NCBI RefSeq assembly: GCF_004009905.1 | Contig: NZ_ML136889.1 | Location: 1 to 34,860, forward strand | Origin: Lactobacillus xujianguonis | Lineage (GTDB): Bacteria > Bacillota > Bacilli > Lactobacillales > Lactobacillaceae | Direction of reading: 5' to 3' | DNA length: 34,860 bases | In this document: piece after piece, positions 1 through 7,966 of the stretch | How the letters are laid out: each line of letters opens with the position of its first letter | Position numbering within the stretch: position 1 is the stretch's first letter | Notes under the pieces: model-generated | Database searches by the model: none | The model's input: only the letters and a program-made list of their open reading frames with translations | What the model was told of the DNA's origin: nothing | Program-made: the position numbers and the translations under genes

Positions 1-674
1 TCAGCCTTATTGTTAGATAATTCTAAATGACCATCGAGCAAGACATGCTCAAAAGTAGCTTGATGCTTGAGGGTATAATTAATGGCTCTGCCCAACTTAG
101 AACCTGGCAAAACGGTGGTTTTATTTTTCTCACACCAGTTGAAGAATTCTTACATCAGCGGCTTGAGTTTTGCTTGCCTTAGCTGGTAACGTTCTTGTTT
201 GCTTAAATTTTCCCAGGTCCGCTCTAAGTAAAACATGCGATAGTTAAGCCCTTTTTGAGCAAGAGATTTTTGAGAAGCGGTTTGGGGCACGGCTTCATCA
301 AACTTTCTTCTTACATGGGCCCAACAACCAACTAAAGTTGCTTTTGGCAATTGCTCGTAAGCCTGCCACATATCACAGTGCAGGTAACCAGGATAGTTTC
401 CTAAGAAGTCTGAAGCTTGTACTTCACTTTGATTACTGGGCCAGTTCATTTTTCCATTTTCAAATCTTTTATAAAGTAGCCAGAAGCCTTGACCGTCCCA
501 ATAAAGGGCTTTGAAGCGATCTCTTCTGCCACCGCAGAAGAGAAAAAATTTACCACTAAATGGGTCAAGCTCAAACTGTTCTTTGATTAAAATTGCCAGA
601 CCATCAAGGCCTTTACGTAGGTCAGTCTTGCCACAAACGATGTAGACTTGACCTAAGTCACTAAGCCTAATCAT
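1..674 (-). pseudogene. IS66 TnpB-TnpC deletion fusion, interrupted by a stop
   Basis: The first ~86 residues are TnpB (IS66 Orf2-like), with the hallmark VCGKTDLRKGLDGLA and FCGGRRDRFKALYWDGQGFW. Near base 415 the frame passes directly into the DDE part of TnpC, seen as YPGYLHCDMWQAY and GCWAHVRRKFDEA. The end of TnpB and the N-terminal part of TnpC are therefore deleted, probably with the first catalytic Asp. After residue 174 (LKPLM) there is a TAA at 150-152, but the same frame continues with recognisable TnpC (EFFNWCEKN, TVLPGSKLG, LLDGHLELSNNKA) to the window edge. The start ATG at 674 overlaps the tnpA stop. No active transposase can be made from this copy. Confidence 0.88.
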
Positions 675-847
675 GACAATACTTTCTCAGAAAGTTTATG
701 CATAATTTCAGGATCTAAACTACTATAAAAGCTTAATTCAAAGTCATTCTTCTTCAAACTAAGCAATAGATTATTGCGAGGTGGACGGGCTTTCTTGGGT
801 TTAGTCTAGTGTTCAAGTGCCACAATTGGCTGTTGTTTTTCAATCAT
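671..847 (-). pseudogene. IS66 TnpA (small accessory ORF) with nonsense codon
   Basis: Read from ATG 847 behind a GGAGG ribosome site, the frame is MIEKQQPIVALEH, then TAG, then TKPKKARPPRNNLL and onward to a TGA that overlaps the tnpB start (TCATGA). The full frame is 59 codons including the terminal stop. The TAG at codon 14 is one transition from CAG (Gln). Position, size and translational coupling to tnpB fit IS66 TnpA. The early stop leaves a 13-residue peptide. Confidence 0.75.
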
Positions 848-937
848 ATTCTTAACCTCCATCAATTTGATGAGATTAGAATACCTGAAAAATAAGGACT
901 AAAACAGATACCTAGTTATATGACGCTTACCAACAGA

Positions 938-980
938 CAAAAAAGAACTTTTAACTGCTCAAATTGCAGTAAAAGTTCTT
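938..980 (-). terminator. Intrinsic terminator of glmU
   Basis: A ~15-bp stem (AAGAACTTTTA.CTGC with one bulged A, paired to GCAGTAAAAGTTCTT) is followed on the minus strand by a T run. It lies directly after the glmU stop. Confidence 0.85.
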
Positions 981-988
981 CATGTTGA

Positions 989-2374
989 TTATTCCCATTC
1001 CTTGTCTTTAGAAAGAGGTAATTTATGCCAGTAATCTGGCTTATTAACTTGACGGCCGCGGCCAATAGCCATGTCGTACTTGTCAACATCCTTAGTTACA
1101 GTAGTATCAGCTGCAATAAAGGCATGATCAGCGACGTTAATTGGGGCAATTAATGTTGAACCGGCACCAATAAAAGCATGGTCACCAACGTTGGTATGGA
1201 ACTTCTTAACCCCATCATAGTTAGAAAAGATAGTACCACAGCCAATATTAATATCCTTGCCCAAAGTTGCATCCCCAACATAAGTTAAGTGACCAACCTT
1301 AGTGTTTTCACCAATTTCAGCCTTCTTAATTTCAACAAAGTTACCAATATGAGCACCCTTGCGAATAATTGCCTTAGGACGAAGGTGAGAGTTAGGACCA
1401 ATATCAGTATTGTCATCCATTTCAGCTTCTTCAATGGTTGAAGAAGTAATGGTTACACTGTTACCGATCTTAGAGTCCACAATTCGGGAACCACTAGTGA
1501 TATAACAATCACTACCAATTTCTGTATGACCCTTAATGACCACGTTGCCTTCAATTACGGTATCGTTGCCAATCTTAACATCGCTATCAATATAAGCAGT
1601 CGCAGGATCAATAAAGGAAACTCCATTGCGCATGTGCTCTTCGTTAATCCGTTTTTGCATGATCTTAGTAGCTTGAGCTAAAGCAATCCGATCGTTAACG
1701 CCTAAGCTTTCGCTAAAGTCAGGCATCTTATAAGCACCAACGCGTTCGCCTTGATTACGCAAAATTTCCAAAACATCAGTTAAGTAATATTCACCTTGAG
1801 CATTGTTATTATCAACATGCTTTAAAGCTTCAAATAATTTTTGATTGTCAAAGCAAAAGACCCCAGTGTTAATTTCCTTTACTTTTAATTCTTCCGGATT
1901 ACCGTCTTTTTGTTCAACAATCCGCAAAACGTTACCTTGATCGTCACGAATAATCCGACCGTAACCAAATGGATTTGGAGCGTCAGCTGTTAAAACTGTT
2001 GCCGCATTACCTTTTTCAGCGTGATAAGCAAACAAATTATTAAAAGTATCTGTTGTAAATAAAGGAGTATCACCAGTTACAACTAAAGTAGCACCTTCTT
2101 TATTGCCTAAAGCTTCTTTAGCAGTCATGACTGCATCCCCAGTACCTAATTGTTTTTCTTGAAAAGCAAACTCAGACTTACCATCTAAGACCTTTTCTAC
2201 TTCACCGGCACCGGTACCAACGATGGTCACGATTTTGGCTGGGTTTACACCTTGAGCAGCATCAACGACATGTTCAACCATGCTTTTGCCACAAACTTTG
2301 TGTAAAACTTTGTACAACTTAGATTTCATACGTGTTCCCTTGCCTGCTGCAAGGACAACGACAAATTTTTCCAT
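989..2374 (-). CDS. glmU: Bifunctional GlmU: GlcNAc-1-P uridyltransferase / GlcN-1-P acetyltransferase
   Basis: It makes UDP-GlcNAc, the precursor of peptidoglycan and teichoic acids: it acetylates glucosamine-1-phosphate with acetyl-CoA, then joins the product to UTP. The 461 residues match the family length. The N-terminal nucleotidyltransferase domain (about 1-230) opens with LAAGKGTRM and carries K near 22. The C-terminal left-handed beta-helix (about 255-445) shows hexapeptide repeats, with the acetyltransferase site around GHLTYVGDA and [13 protein letters not shown]. The ATG follows AGAGG. It lies 45 bp after purR on the same strand, so purR-glmU co-transcription is likely. A strong terminator follows. 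Confidence 0.97.
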   Translation of the reverse strand: MEKFVVVLAAGKGTRMKSKLYKVLHKVCGKSMVEHVVDAAQGVNPAKIVTIVGTGAGEVEKVLDGKSEFAFQEKQLGTGDAVMTAKEALGNKEGATLVVTGDTPLFTTDTFNNLFAYHAEKGNAATVLTADAPNPFGYGRIIRDDQGNVLRIVEQKDGNPEELKVKEINTGVFCFDNQKLFEALKHVDNNNAQGEYYLTDVLEILRNQGERVGAYKMPDFSESLGVNDRIALAQATKIMQKRINEEHMRNGVSFIDPATAYIDSDVKIGNDTVIEGNVVIKGHTEIGSDCYITSGSRIVDSKIGNSVTITSSTIEEAEMDDNTDIGPNSHLRPKAIIRKGAHIGNFVEIKKAEIGENTKVGHLTYVGDATLGKDINIGCGTIFSNYDGVKKFHTNVGDHAFIGAGSTLIAPINVADHAFIAADTTVTKDVDKYDMAIGRGRQVNKPDYWHKLPLSKDKEWE

Positions 2375-2419
2375 TACTTTAACCTCTTAATTATCAAAAC
2401 TATGATCTAGTATAACATT

Positions 2420-3250
2420 TTAGAAACGGCTAAAATCAGTTTCCGTTAAGAAGTTACCAGGCTTAGAACTAATCACTTTTTCTTGTTGATTGATTTGATC
2501 AATCTTAATTAAGGACAAGTAGTCGCTAACTAACTTCTCCTTATCAAAGTCAGCTTCACATAAAACACAAATGCCGGTAATACTACCCTCAAATTCATGA
2601 ACTAATTCTTGCATCCCGGTTAAAGTGCCGCCGCCCTTCATAAAGTCGTCAACAATTAACACATTAGAGCCCTTAGGTAAAGCTCTAGTTGGTAATTCCA
2701 TCTTAGAAACTCGGTCAAGTGATGAAGAAATGTAGTTAACTGAAACAGTTGCCCCTTCAGTTACTTTAGAACGTTTACGCGCCGTAACAAATGGCACATT
2801 CAAATAACGCGCAACTGCTTGTGCTAAAGCAATTCCTTTTGTTTCAATGGTCATCACTGTGTCAACCTTGGCATAAGCATACCGGGTCGCAATCAGCTTA
2901 CCAATTTGGCGTAAATCTTGTGGATTACCCAAAATATCAGATAAATAAACAAAGTTCCCTGGCAAAATCCGCTTAGGATCTTGAACTCGCACAGCTAAAT
3001 CCTCCAAGTAATTTTCTGCATGTTCTTTACCCAAGTAAGGAATATATCTCACGCCACCTGCAGCGCCAGCGACAGTTTCCAAAATCCCATCTTGATTACC
3101 TGCTAAGGTGTGCTTTAAGATGGCTAAATCCTCTGAAATTGAAGACTTAGCAGCACCATAACGTTGAGCGAAAAAAGGCAATGAGATTAAGGTATGAGGA
3201 CGTTCCATCAAATACTTGGTCATATCTACTAATCTTTCTGAACGTTTCAT
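2420..3250 (-). CDS. purR: PurR, purine operon repressor (Gram-positive type)
   Basis: A DNA-binding repressor of purine synthesis genes whose binding is relieved by PRPP. The 276-aa protein has an N-terminal winged-helix domain (about 1-75, MKRSERLVDMTKYLMERP and onward) and a phosphoribosyltransferase-like effector domain. The PRPP loop is VLIVDDFMKGGGTLTG (about 201-216). Length and order match Bacillus subtilis PurR, which also sits upstream of glmU. It is not related to the LacI-type PurR of E. coli. Candidate -10 TATATT lies at 3288-3293, immediately beyond the veg terminator. Confidence 0.96.
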   Translation of the reverse strand: MKRSERLVDMTKYLMERPHTLISLPFFAQRYGAAKSSISEDLAILKHTLAGNQDGILETVAGAAGGVRYIPYLGKEHAENYLEDLAVRVQDPKRILPGNFVYLSDILGNPQDLRQIGKLIATRYAYAKVDTVMTIETKGIALAQAVARYLNVPFVTARKRSKVTEGATVSVNYISSSLDRVSKMELPTRALPKGSNVLIVDDFMKGGGTLTGMQELVHEFEGSITGICVLCEADFDKEKLVSDYLSLIKIDQINQQEKVISSKPGNFLTETDFSRF

Positions 3251-3303
3251 CTTATTTCCTTTCTAATGTTTGCTTTTGTCTTTTACAAATATACTCTAAA
3301 AGT

Positions 3304-3340
3304 AAAAAAAAAGCACTAACATTTTCTTGATGTTAATGCT
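3304..3340 (-). terminator. Intrinsic terminator of veg
   Basis: An 11-bp stem (AGCATTAACAT with AGTGCT at the other arm, one wobble) is followed on the minus strand by nine T. Confidence 0.85.
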
Positions 3341-3358
3341 TTTTCAAAAAATATTTAA

Positions 3359-3619
3359 TTAGGCTTCCGCTGTTTCGGCCTCATCATCATCGAATTTTAA
3401 GGCAATATTCTTAGTTAAAAGATCAGTGTAACTATAAGAAACATGTTTAAAATTGTTTTGATCTTGGTCTAAATCTACTACGAAAACGGCTGGGAAAGTT
3501 TCTTTAAGAATTCCATGACGTTTCGTAATCTTCTTACGCCCCGCTTGAGCTACGACTGTTAAAGTATCGCCTAAGTGAGAATCCAACTGTTGTTTAATTG
3601 TATTAATTGATGTTGGCAC
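3359..3619 (-). CDS. veg: Veg family protein
   Basis: An 86-aa member of the Veg family. In B. subtilis, Veg is abundant and has been linked to biofilm gene expression; its molecular job is unclear. Family hallmarks are the GRKKITKRHGIL segment and VFVVDLDQDQNNFKHVSYSY. The start is GTG (CAC at 3617-3619), with AAGGAG ten bases upstream, and there is no ATG start nearby. It has its own strong promoter (3644-3672) and terminator. Its place after rsmA is conserved in Firmicutes. Confidence 0.93.
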   Translation of the reverse strand: MPTSINTIKQQLDSHLGDTLTVVAQAGRKKITKRHGILKETFPAVFVVDLDQDQNNFKHVSYSYTDLLTKNIALKFDDDEAETAEA

Positions 3620-3643
3620 TAAATAACAACTCCTTCGAGAACT

Positions 3644-3672
3644 ATTTTAGCATAATTTAGCGCTAATATCAA
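3644..3672 (-). promoter_or_regulatory. Promoter of veg
   Basis: On the minus strand, TTGATA (3667-3672), a 17-base spacer ending in TGC, and TAAAAT (3644-3649): a -35 and extended -10 just upstream of veg and after rsmA. Confidence 0.75.
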
Positions 3673-3694
3673 GATTTTTTACCTATACAAATAG

Positions 3695-4579
3695 CTATTT
3701 AGCTGGTATTTCTTTAGCAATTTCAATGAATTGCGCAATCGTCAAATCTTCTGGACGTAAATGACCATCAATGCCTAAGCACTGCAGTAACTGCTTACGC
3801 TCATCCTTATCAGGAACCAAAGTCTTTAAGTTGTTATTTAGTGTTTTACGCCGCTGAGAAAAGCACATCTTAACTACCCAATTAAAATGCTCGCGATTAC
3901 TAATTGCAGGCTTATCTGTTAGCGGTGTTAAGACGACGACACTTGAGTCAACCTTAGGCCGCGGCATAAAGGAATTGTGACTAACCGTCAACGCTAATTT
4001 AACCTGCATTTGCGTTTGCACAGCAATTGTCAACGGGCCAAAAGCCTTAGTGCCAGGTTTAGCTTCAAGGCGCTCTGCCACTTCTTTTTGCATCATTAAC
4101 GTTAAACTGGCAAAATGCAAATCAGATTCAGCTAAGGCAAAAATAATCGGTGTCGTGATGTAATAAGGTAAATTAGCCACAACTTTAATTGGCTTACTAA
4201 AATCAAAAAAATCGCCAATATCTGCTTTAAAATCTGCTTTTAAGACATCCTTTAAGATCAACTTGAAGCGGTCAGCTAAACTAACACCATTGATCTTTTG
4301 CGGTAATTCGGTCTGCAAGATTGGTGGCAAACTATCGTCAACTTCATAAGCAAATACTTTTGCCCCAGCCAACAAGAGCTGCTCAGTCAGTGAACCAATC
4401 CCGGGACCAATTTCAATTACTTGATCATCTGCTTCAATTCCCGCAGCAGCAACAATCCCTAAAATTGCATTTTGATCGACCAAAAAGTTTTGGCCTAGAT
4501 TCTTTTTAGCCTTTACAAAATAGCGGTTAACAATTGCTTGGGTTCTAACAGGTGAGCCAATTGGAATTTTACTTGCCAT
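3695..4579 (-). CDS. rsmA: 16S rRNA (adenine1518/1519-N6) dimethyltransferase RsmA (KsgA)
   Basis: It dimethylates two adjacent adenines near the 3' end of 16S rRNA late in 30S assembly. The protein is 294 aa. The SAM-binding motif is [16 protein letters not shown] (about 56-71) after the family's KKNLGQNFL. The catalytic N-L-P-Y is in [10 protein letters not shown] (about 134-143), and [12 protein letters not shown] lies in the C-terminal part. The ATG overlaps the last 11 bases of rnmV, so the pair is translationally coupled in the tatD-rnmV-rsmA order. No strong terminator follows; transcription may run into veg. Confidence 0.97.
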   Translation of the reverse strand: MASKIPIGSPVRTQAIVNRYFVKAKKNLGQNFLVDQNAILGIVAAAGIEADDQVIEIGPGIGSLTEQLLLAGAKVFAYEVDDSLPPILQTELPQKINGVSLADRFKLILKDVLKADFKADIGDFFDFSKPIKVVANLPYYITTPIIFALAESDLHFASLTLMMQKEVAERLEAKPGTKAFGPLTIAVQTQMQVKLALTVSHNSFMPRPKVDSSVVVLTPLTDKPAISNREHFNWVVKMCFSQRRKTLNNNLKTLVPDKDERKQLLQCLGIDGHLRPEDLTIAQFIEIAKEIPAK

Positions 4580-5138
4580 TTTTAACCTCCTTAACTGCTT
4601 CTTGCAGCTGGTCTAATGAAATACCAAAGGTTAACAAGCGGTCATAAAAAGTCTGAGAATTACCATAACCAACGCTAAGAATAATTCCGACTTGTTCACG
4701 CAATTTCTTAGCCCCTTGACCGCCAGCTAATCCCAGTTGCCGATAAGCCGCAGGAGTTAAATCACTCTTAGCAGCTTCAACTTCATGCAAGTCACTTAAA
4801 GCCCGCTCAAGTGCCTCTTTTGAAGCATGTTCTACCCCTAAACTGTTACCCCTTTTTTCGGGTTCGCCTTCTTTACGAGAAATAAAAGCCTGCTTGGCAG
4901 TAGGCACCGCTTCAGAAACTAACCTCCGAATTCGTTCACCGTTAAAATCTGGATCAGTAAAAATAATGATCTCGCGGCTTTGACTTAATTTCTTTAATTC
5001 AGCCAGTGTTTTCTTAGAAACAGCCGAGCCATTTGTTTCAAAAGTTTCAATTCCAGGGAAAAATTGCTTTAAACGTATTGTATCGTCTTTCCCTTCAACG
5101 ACCACAACCGCATTAAAATTCTTTTTATTCAAGACCAT
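4569..5138 (-). CDS. rnmV: Ribonuclease M5 (5S rRNA maturation)
   Basis: An endonuclease that trims precursor 5S rRNA in Gram-positive bacteria. The 189-aa protein starts with a Toprim domain: the catalytic Glu in VVEGKDDT (about 14) and the Asp pair in [14 protein letters not shown] (about 58-71). The [13 protein letters not shown] segment is typical of RNase M5. It overlaps tatD by 14 bases and rsmA by 11, a tightly coupled cluster. Confidence 0.95.
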   Translation of the reverse strand: MVLNKKNFNAVVVVEGKDDTIRLKQFFPGIETFETNGSAVSKKTLAELKKLSQSREIIIFTDPDFNGERIRRLVSEAVPTAKQAFISRKEGEPEKRGNSLGVEHASKEALERALSDLHEVEAAKSDLTPAAYRQLGLAGGQGAKKLREQVGIILSVGYGNSQTFYDRLLTFGISLDQLQEAVKEVKNGK

Positions 5139-5892
5139 AAATTCTCACAGTATTTGCATAAGTAGCCTGTGCTACTTCTTCTAGTGAAATATCCTTTAAT
5201 TCGGCAATTGCCTCAGCGACATAACGAACATAGCCTGGTTCATTTTGCCGGCCACGATAAGGCTTAGGCGTCAAATACGGCGCATCGGTTTCAACCATAA
5301 AGCGATCCATTGGGACAGCTTTAGCACTTTCATGCACTTCAGTTGCTTTGGTAAAAGAAACCACACCAGAGTAAGAGAAGTACACATTTAAGTCCAAAAA
5401 CTTATTTAACCAATCAACTCCGCCATTGAAGCTGTGCAAAATTGCGCCGTATTCAAGATTGCTATTTTTCAAAATCTCATAACAATCTGGAAAAGCATCC
5501 CGCGTATGAATATCAACCGGCATTTTTAAATCATGGGCTACTTCAATTTGCCGCGCAAAAACTTCCCGTTGCTTATCATGGGGCGACTCATCCCAATAAT
5601 AATCCAGTCCTACTTCACCTAACGCCACGACTTTAGGTTCTTGCAGCTGTTTAACTAATACGTCTTCTGCTGCTTGATTGTAGTCTTTAGCAATATCAGG
5701 GTTAAGTCCAACCATGGCATAGACATTATCAAATTTATGAGCTAAATCGATGGCCCGCTCATTAAAGTCAGGATCCTGTCCTGCACAAATAATCTTGGTT
5801 ACCCCAAGTGCTTTAGCGCGTTCAAGATAATATTGTTCTTTACCGCGAAATGGTTCGTCATTCAGGTGTGTATGATTATCAATAATTTCCAT
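5125..5892 (-). CDS. tatD: TatD-family metal-dependent DNase/hydrolase
   Basis: A 255-aa amidohydrolase-fold protein of the TatD/YabD family, which has 3'-5' exonuclease activity in characterised members. Metal ligands are visible: HTHLN at the N-terminus (H7, H9), Glu in LGEVGLDYYW, His in DIHTRDA, His in LHSFNGG, and Asp in ETDAPYLTP. Its ATG overlaps the metG stop by one base, and its 3' end overlaps rnmV. The metG-tatD-rnmV-rsmA order is the usual one. Confidence 0.93.
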   Translation of the reverse strand: MEIIDNHTHLNDEPFRGKEQYYLERAKALGVTKIICAGQDPDFNERAIDLAHKFDNVYAMVGLNPDIAKDYNQAAEDVLVKQLQEPKVVALGEVGLDYYWDESPHDKQREVFARQIEVAHDLKMPVDIHTRDAFPDCYEILKNSNLEYGAILHSFNGGVDWLNKFLDLNVYFSYSGVVSFTKATEVHESAKAVPMDRFMVETDAPYLTPKPYRGRQNEPGYVRYVAEAIAELKDISLEEVAQATYANTVRIYGLE

Positions 5893-7868
5893 TAACCTAA
5901 TTCAGCTCCAACTGGATGTTCATCACCAACGATCGCTAATTTAACTTCGCCATCTTTTTCACTTGATAACAACATGCCTTCACTAAGATGACCTAACATC
6001 TTCCGTGGCTTCAAGTTAGTTACAGCTAAGACCTTCTTATCAAGTAATTCACTAGCATCTGGGTAAAACTTACGGATACCACTTAGAATTTGCCGTTCCT
6101 TACCATCGCCAAAGTCTAGCTTAAACATTAAGAGCTTATTTGAGCCTTTAACTGGTTCAACAGCTAAAACTTGACCAACTTGAATCTTCACCTTATCAAA
6201 GTCATCGATGGTAATTTCGTTGCCTTGCTTTTGTTCACTTCTAGTGGTCTTCTTTGGCTTAGCTTTAGCCATTTCGTCCTTGATGTACTTAACTTCTTCG
6301 TCGGCCTTAAGTCTTGGGAAAATTGGCTTTGGCTTTTCAACTACCTTAGTGTTCCAAGCAAAATCGCCAAAAGCTAAGTTTCTTTGGTCATGATCACCCC
6401 AGTTTAAACCAAGTTGATAGAACATCTTAGGTGCAGTTTCAGTCATGACCGGATAAATCATAATGGCAATTAAGCGTAAACTTTCAGCTAAATTGCTCAT
6501 AACATGAGACAATTCATCCTTCTTAGCTTCCTTGTTCAAAACCCAAGGAGTGGTTTCATCAATATACTTATTAGCCCGGGAAACTAACTTCCAAATACTG
6601 TCTAAAGCTTGAGAGAAGTGTAATTCATCCATTTGACTGCGGTAATCAGCAATTACACTAGCAGCTGTATCAACCAATTCTTTACCAAACTTGTCTTGAG
6701 CAACTGGAACAGGAGCTACTTGACCTGCTTGGTATTGGTTAATCATGGAAACAGTCCGGTTAAGTAAATTACCAAGGTCATTAGCCAAGTCATAATTGAT
6801 TCTTTCAACAAAGTCTTCTGGCGTAAAAATACCGTCAGCACCAAATGGTAATGCCCGCATTAAGTAGTAACGCAATGGATCAACACCATAACGGCTTGTA
6901 AGTGATTCTGGGTAAACAGCATTTCCCTTTGACTTAGACATCTTACCGTTTTTCATTAAGACCCAGCCATGACCAATAATGTGCTTAGGTAGTGGCAAAC
7001 CAAGAGCCATTAACATAATTGGCCAGTAAATGGTGTGGAAACGGACGATTTCCTTCCCTACCAAGTGCACATCAGCAGGCCAATATTTCTTAAACAAAGA
7101 ATCATCATCTGAGCCATAACCTAAAGCGGTAATATAGTTAGACAAAGCATCGATCCAAACATAAACCACGTGCTTAGGATCGCTTGGAACAGGAATGCCC
7201 CAGTCGACCGTTGTCCGCGTAACGGATAGATCTTCAAGGCCAGGCTTGATGAAGTTATTAAGCATTTCCTTTTCACGAGAATGAGGCAAGATAAATTCAG
7301 GATGCTCTTTGTAGTATTCAACCAAACGATCTGCATACTTACTCATCTTGAAGAAGTATGATGGTTCTTTAACTAAGCGAACTTCATGGCCACTTGGTGC
7401 CTTACCACCAATGACATTACCATCATCATCTTTATAAACTTCGGCAAGTTGTGATTCAGTAAAGTATTCTTCATCTTCAACTGAATACCAACCAGTATAT
7501 TCACCTAAGTAAATATCGCCTTGCTTTAATAACTTTTCAAAAATCTTTTGCACAGCTTGGACGTGTTCTTTGTCAGTAGTTCTAATGAACTTGTCGTAAG
7601 AAATATCTAAGCTCTTCCATAACTTCTTGTATGAAGAAGCCATCTTATCGACAAATTCTTGTGGTCTAATTCCTTGAGCTTCAGCCTTTTGTTCAATCTT
7701 TAAACCGTGTTCATCAGTCCCAGTTAAAAAGAAAGTGTCATAACCTTGACTACGCTTGTAACGTGCCATAGTATCGGCAGCAATTGTGGTATAAGCATTC
7801 CCAATGGTTAATCGACCAGATGGGTAATAAATTGGGGTTGTAATATAAAAAGTATTCTTATCAGCCAT
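5892..7868 (-). CDS. metG: Methionyl-tRNA synthetase
   Basis: It charges tRNA-Met for initiation and elongation. The 658 aa include the Rossmann catalytic core (KMSKS in NGKMSKSKGN, about 303-312), an anticodon-binding helical domain, and a C-terminal OB-fold tRNA-binding domain (from about 555, with VGQVLAVEPVKGSNKL) that mediates dimerisation in homologues. The HIGH signature is unusual: YPSGRLTIGNAYTT instead of KLHIGHAY. The ATG is preceded by AAGGAG at a rather long spacing of 13 bases. The promoter must lie in the 56 bp after the mgtA-like gene's terminator; a TATGAT can be seen there. Confidence 0.96.
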   Translation of the reverse strand: MADKNTFYITTPIYYPSGRLTIGNAYTTIAADTMARYKRSQGYDTFFLTGTDEHGLKIEQKAEAQGIRPQEFVDKMASSYKKLWKSLDISYDKFIRTTDKEHVQAVQKIFEKLLKQGDIYLGEYTGWYSVEDEEYFTESQLAEVYKDDDGNVIGGKAPSGHEVRLVKEPSYFFKMSKYADRLVEYYKEHPEFILPHSREKEMLNNFIKPGLEDLSVTRTTVDWGIPVPSDPKHVVYVWIDALSNYITALGYGSDDDSLFKKYWPADVHLVGKEIVRFHTIYWPIMLMALGLPLPKHIIGHGWVLMKNGKMSKSKGNAVYPESLTSRYGVDPLRYYLMRALPFGADGIFTPEDFVERINYDLANDLGNLLNRTVSMINQYQAGQVAPVPVAQDKFGKELVDTAASVIADYRSQMDELHFSQALDSIWKLVSRANKYIDETTPWVLNKEAKKDELSHVMSNLAESLRLIAIMIYPVMTETAPKMFYQLGLNWGDHDQRNLAFGDFAWNTKVVEKPKPIFPRLKADEEVKYIKDEMAKAKPKKTTRSEQKQGNEITIDDFDKVKIQVGQVLAVEPVKGSNKLLMFKLDFGDGKERQILSGIRKFYPDASELLDKKVLAVTNLKPRKMLGHLSEGMLLSSEKDGEVKLAIVGDEHPVGAELG

Positions 7869-7924
7869 ACTTAAAATTCGTCTCCTTAAATGAAATAAAT
7901 CTTACCTACCATCATACACCATCG

Positions 7925-7959
7925 AAAAAGCGTCTGGGAAGGATAATTCCTAGACGCTT
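7925..7959 (-). terminator. Intrinsic terminator of the mgtA-like gene
   Basis: The stem AGCGTCTAGGAA pairs with TTCCCAGACGCT around a short loop, then TTTTT on the minus strand. It lies just beyond the ATPase stop. Confidence 0.88.
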
Positions 7960-7966
7960 CAAAATT

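Larger units (their letters stand above)
1..930 (-). mobile_element. Decayed IS66-family insertion sequence (partial; runs off the left edge)
   Basis: Reading leftwards from 930, the element begins with GTAAGCGTC, the sequence I recall for IS66-family terminal repeats. It then has the usual gene order tnpA, tnpB, tnpC. All three genes are damaged: an in-frame TAG in tnpA, a deletion fusing tnpB to the back half of tnpC, and an in-frame TAA in tnpC. The right side of the element lies beyond base 1. It is not autonomous. It sits just past the glmU terminator, where prs often follows in related Firmicutes. Confidence 0.85.
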
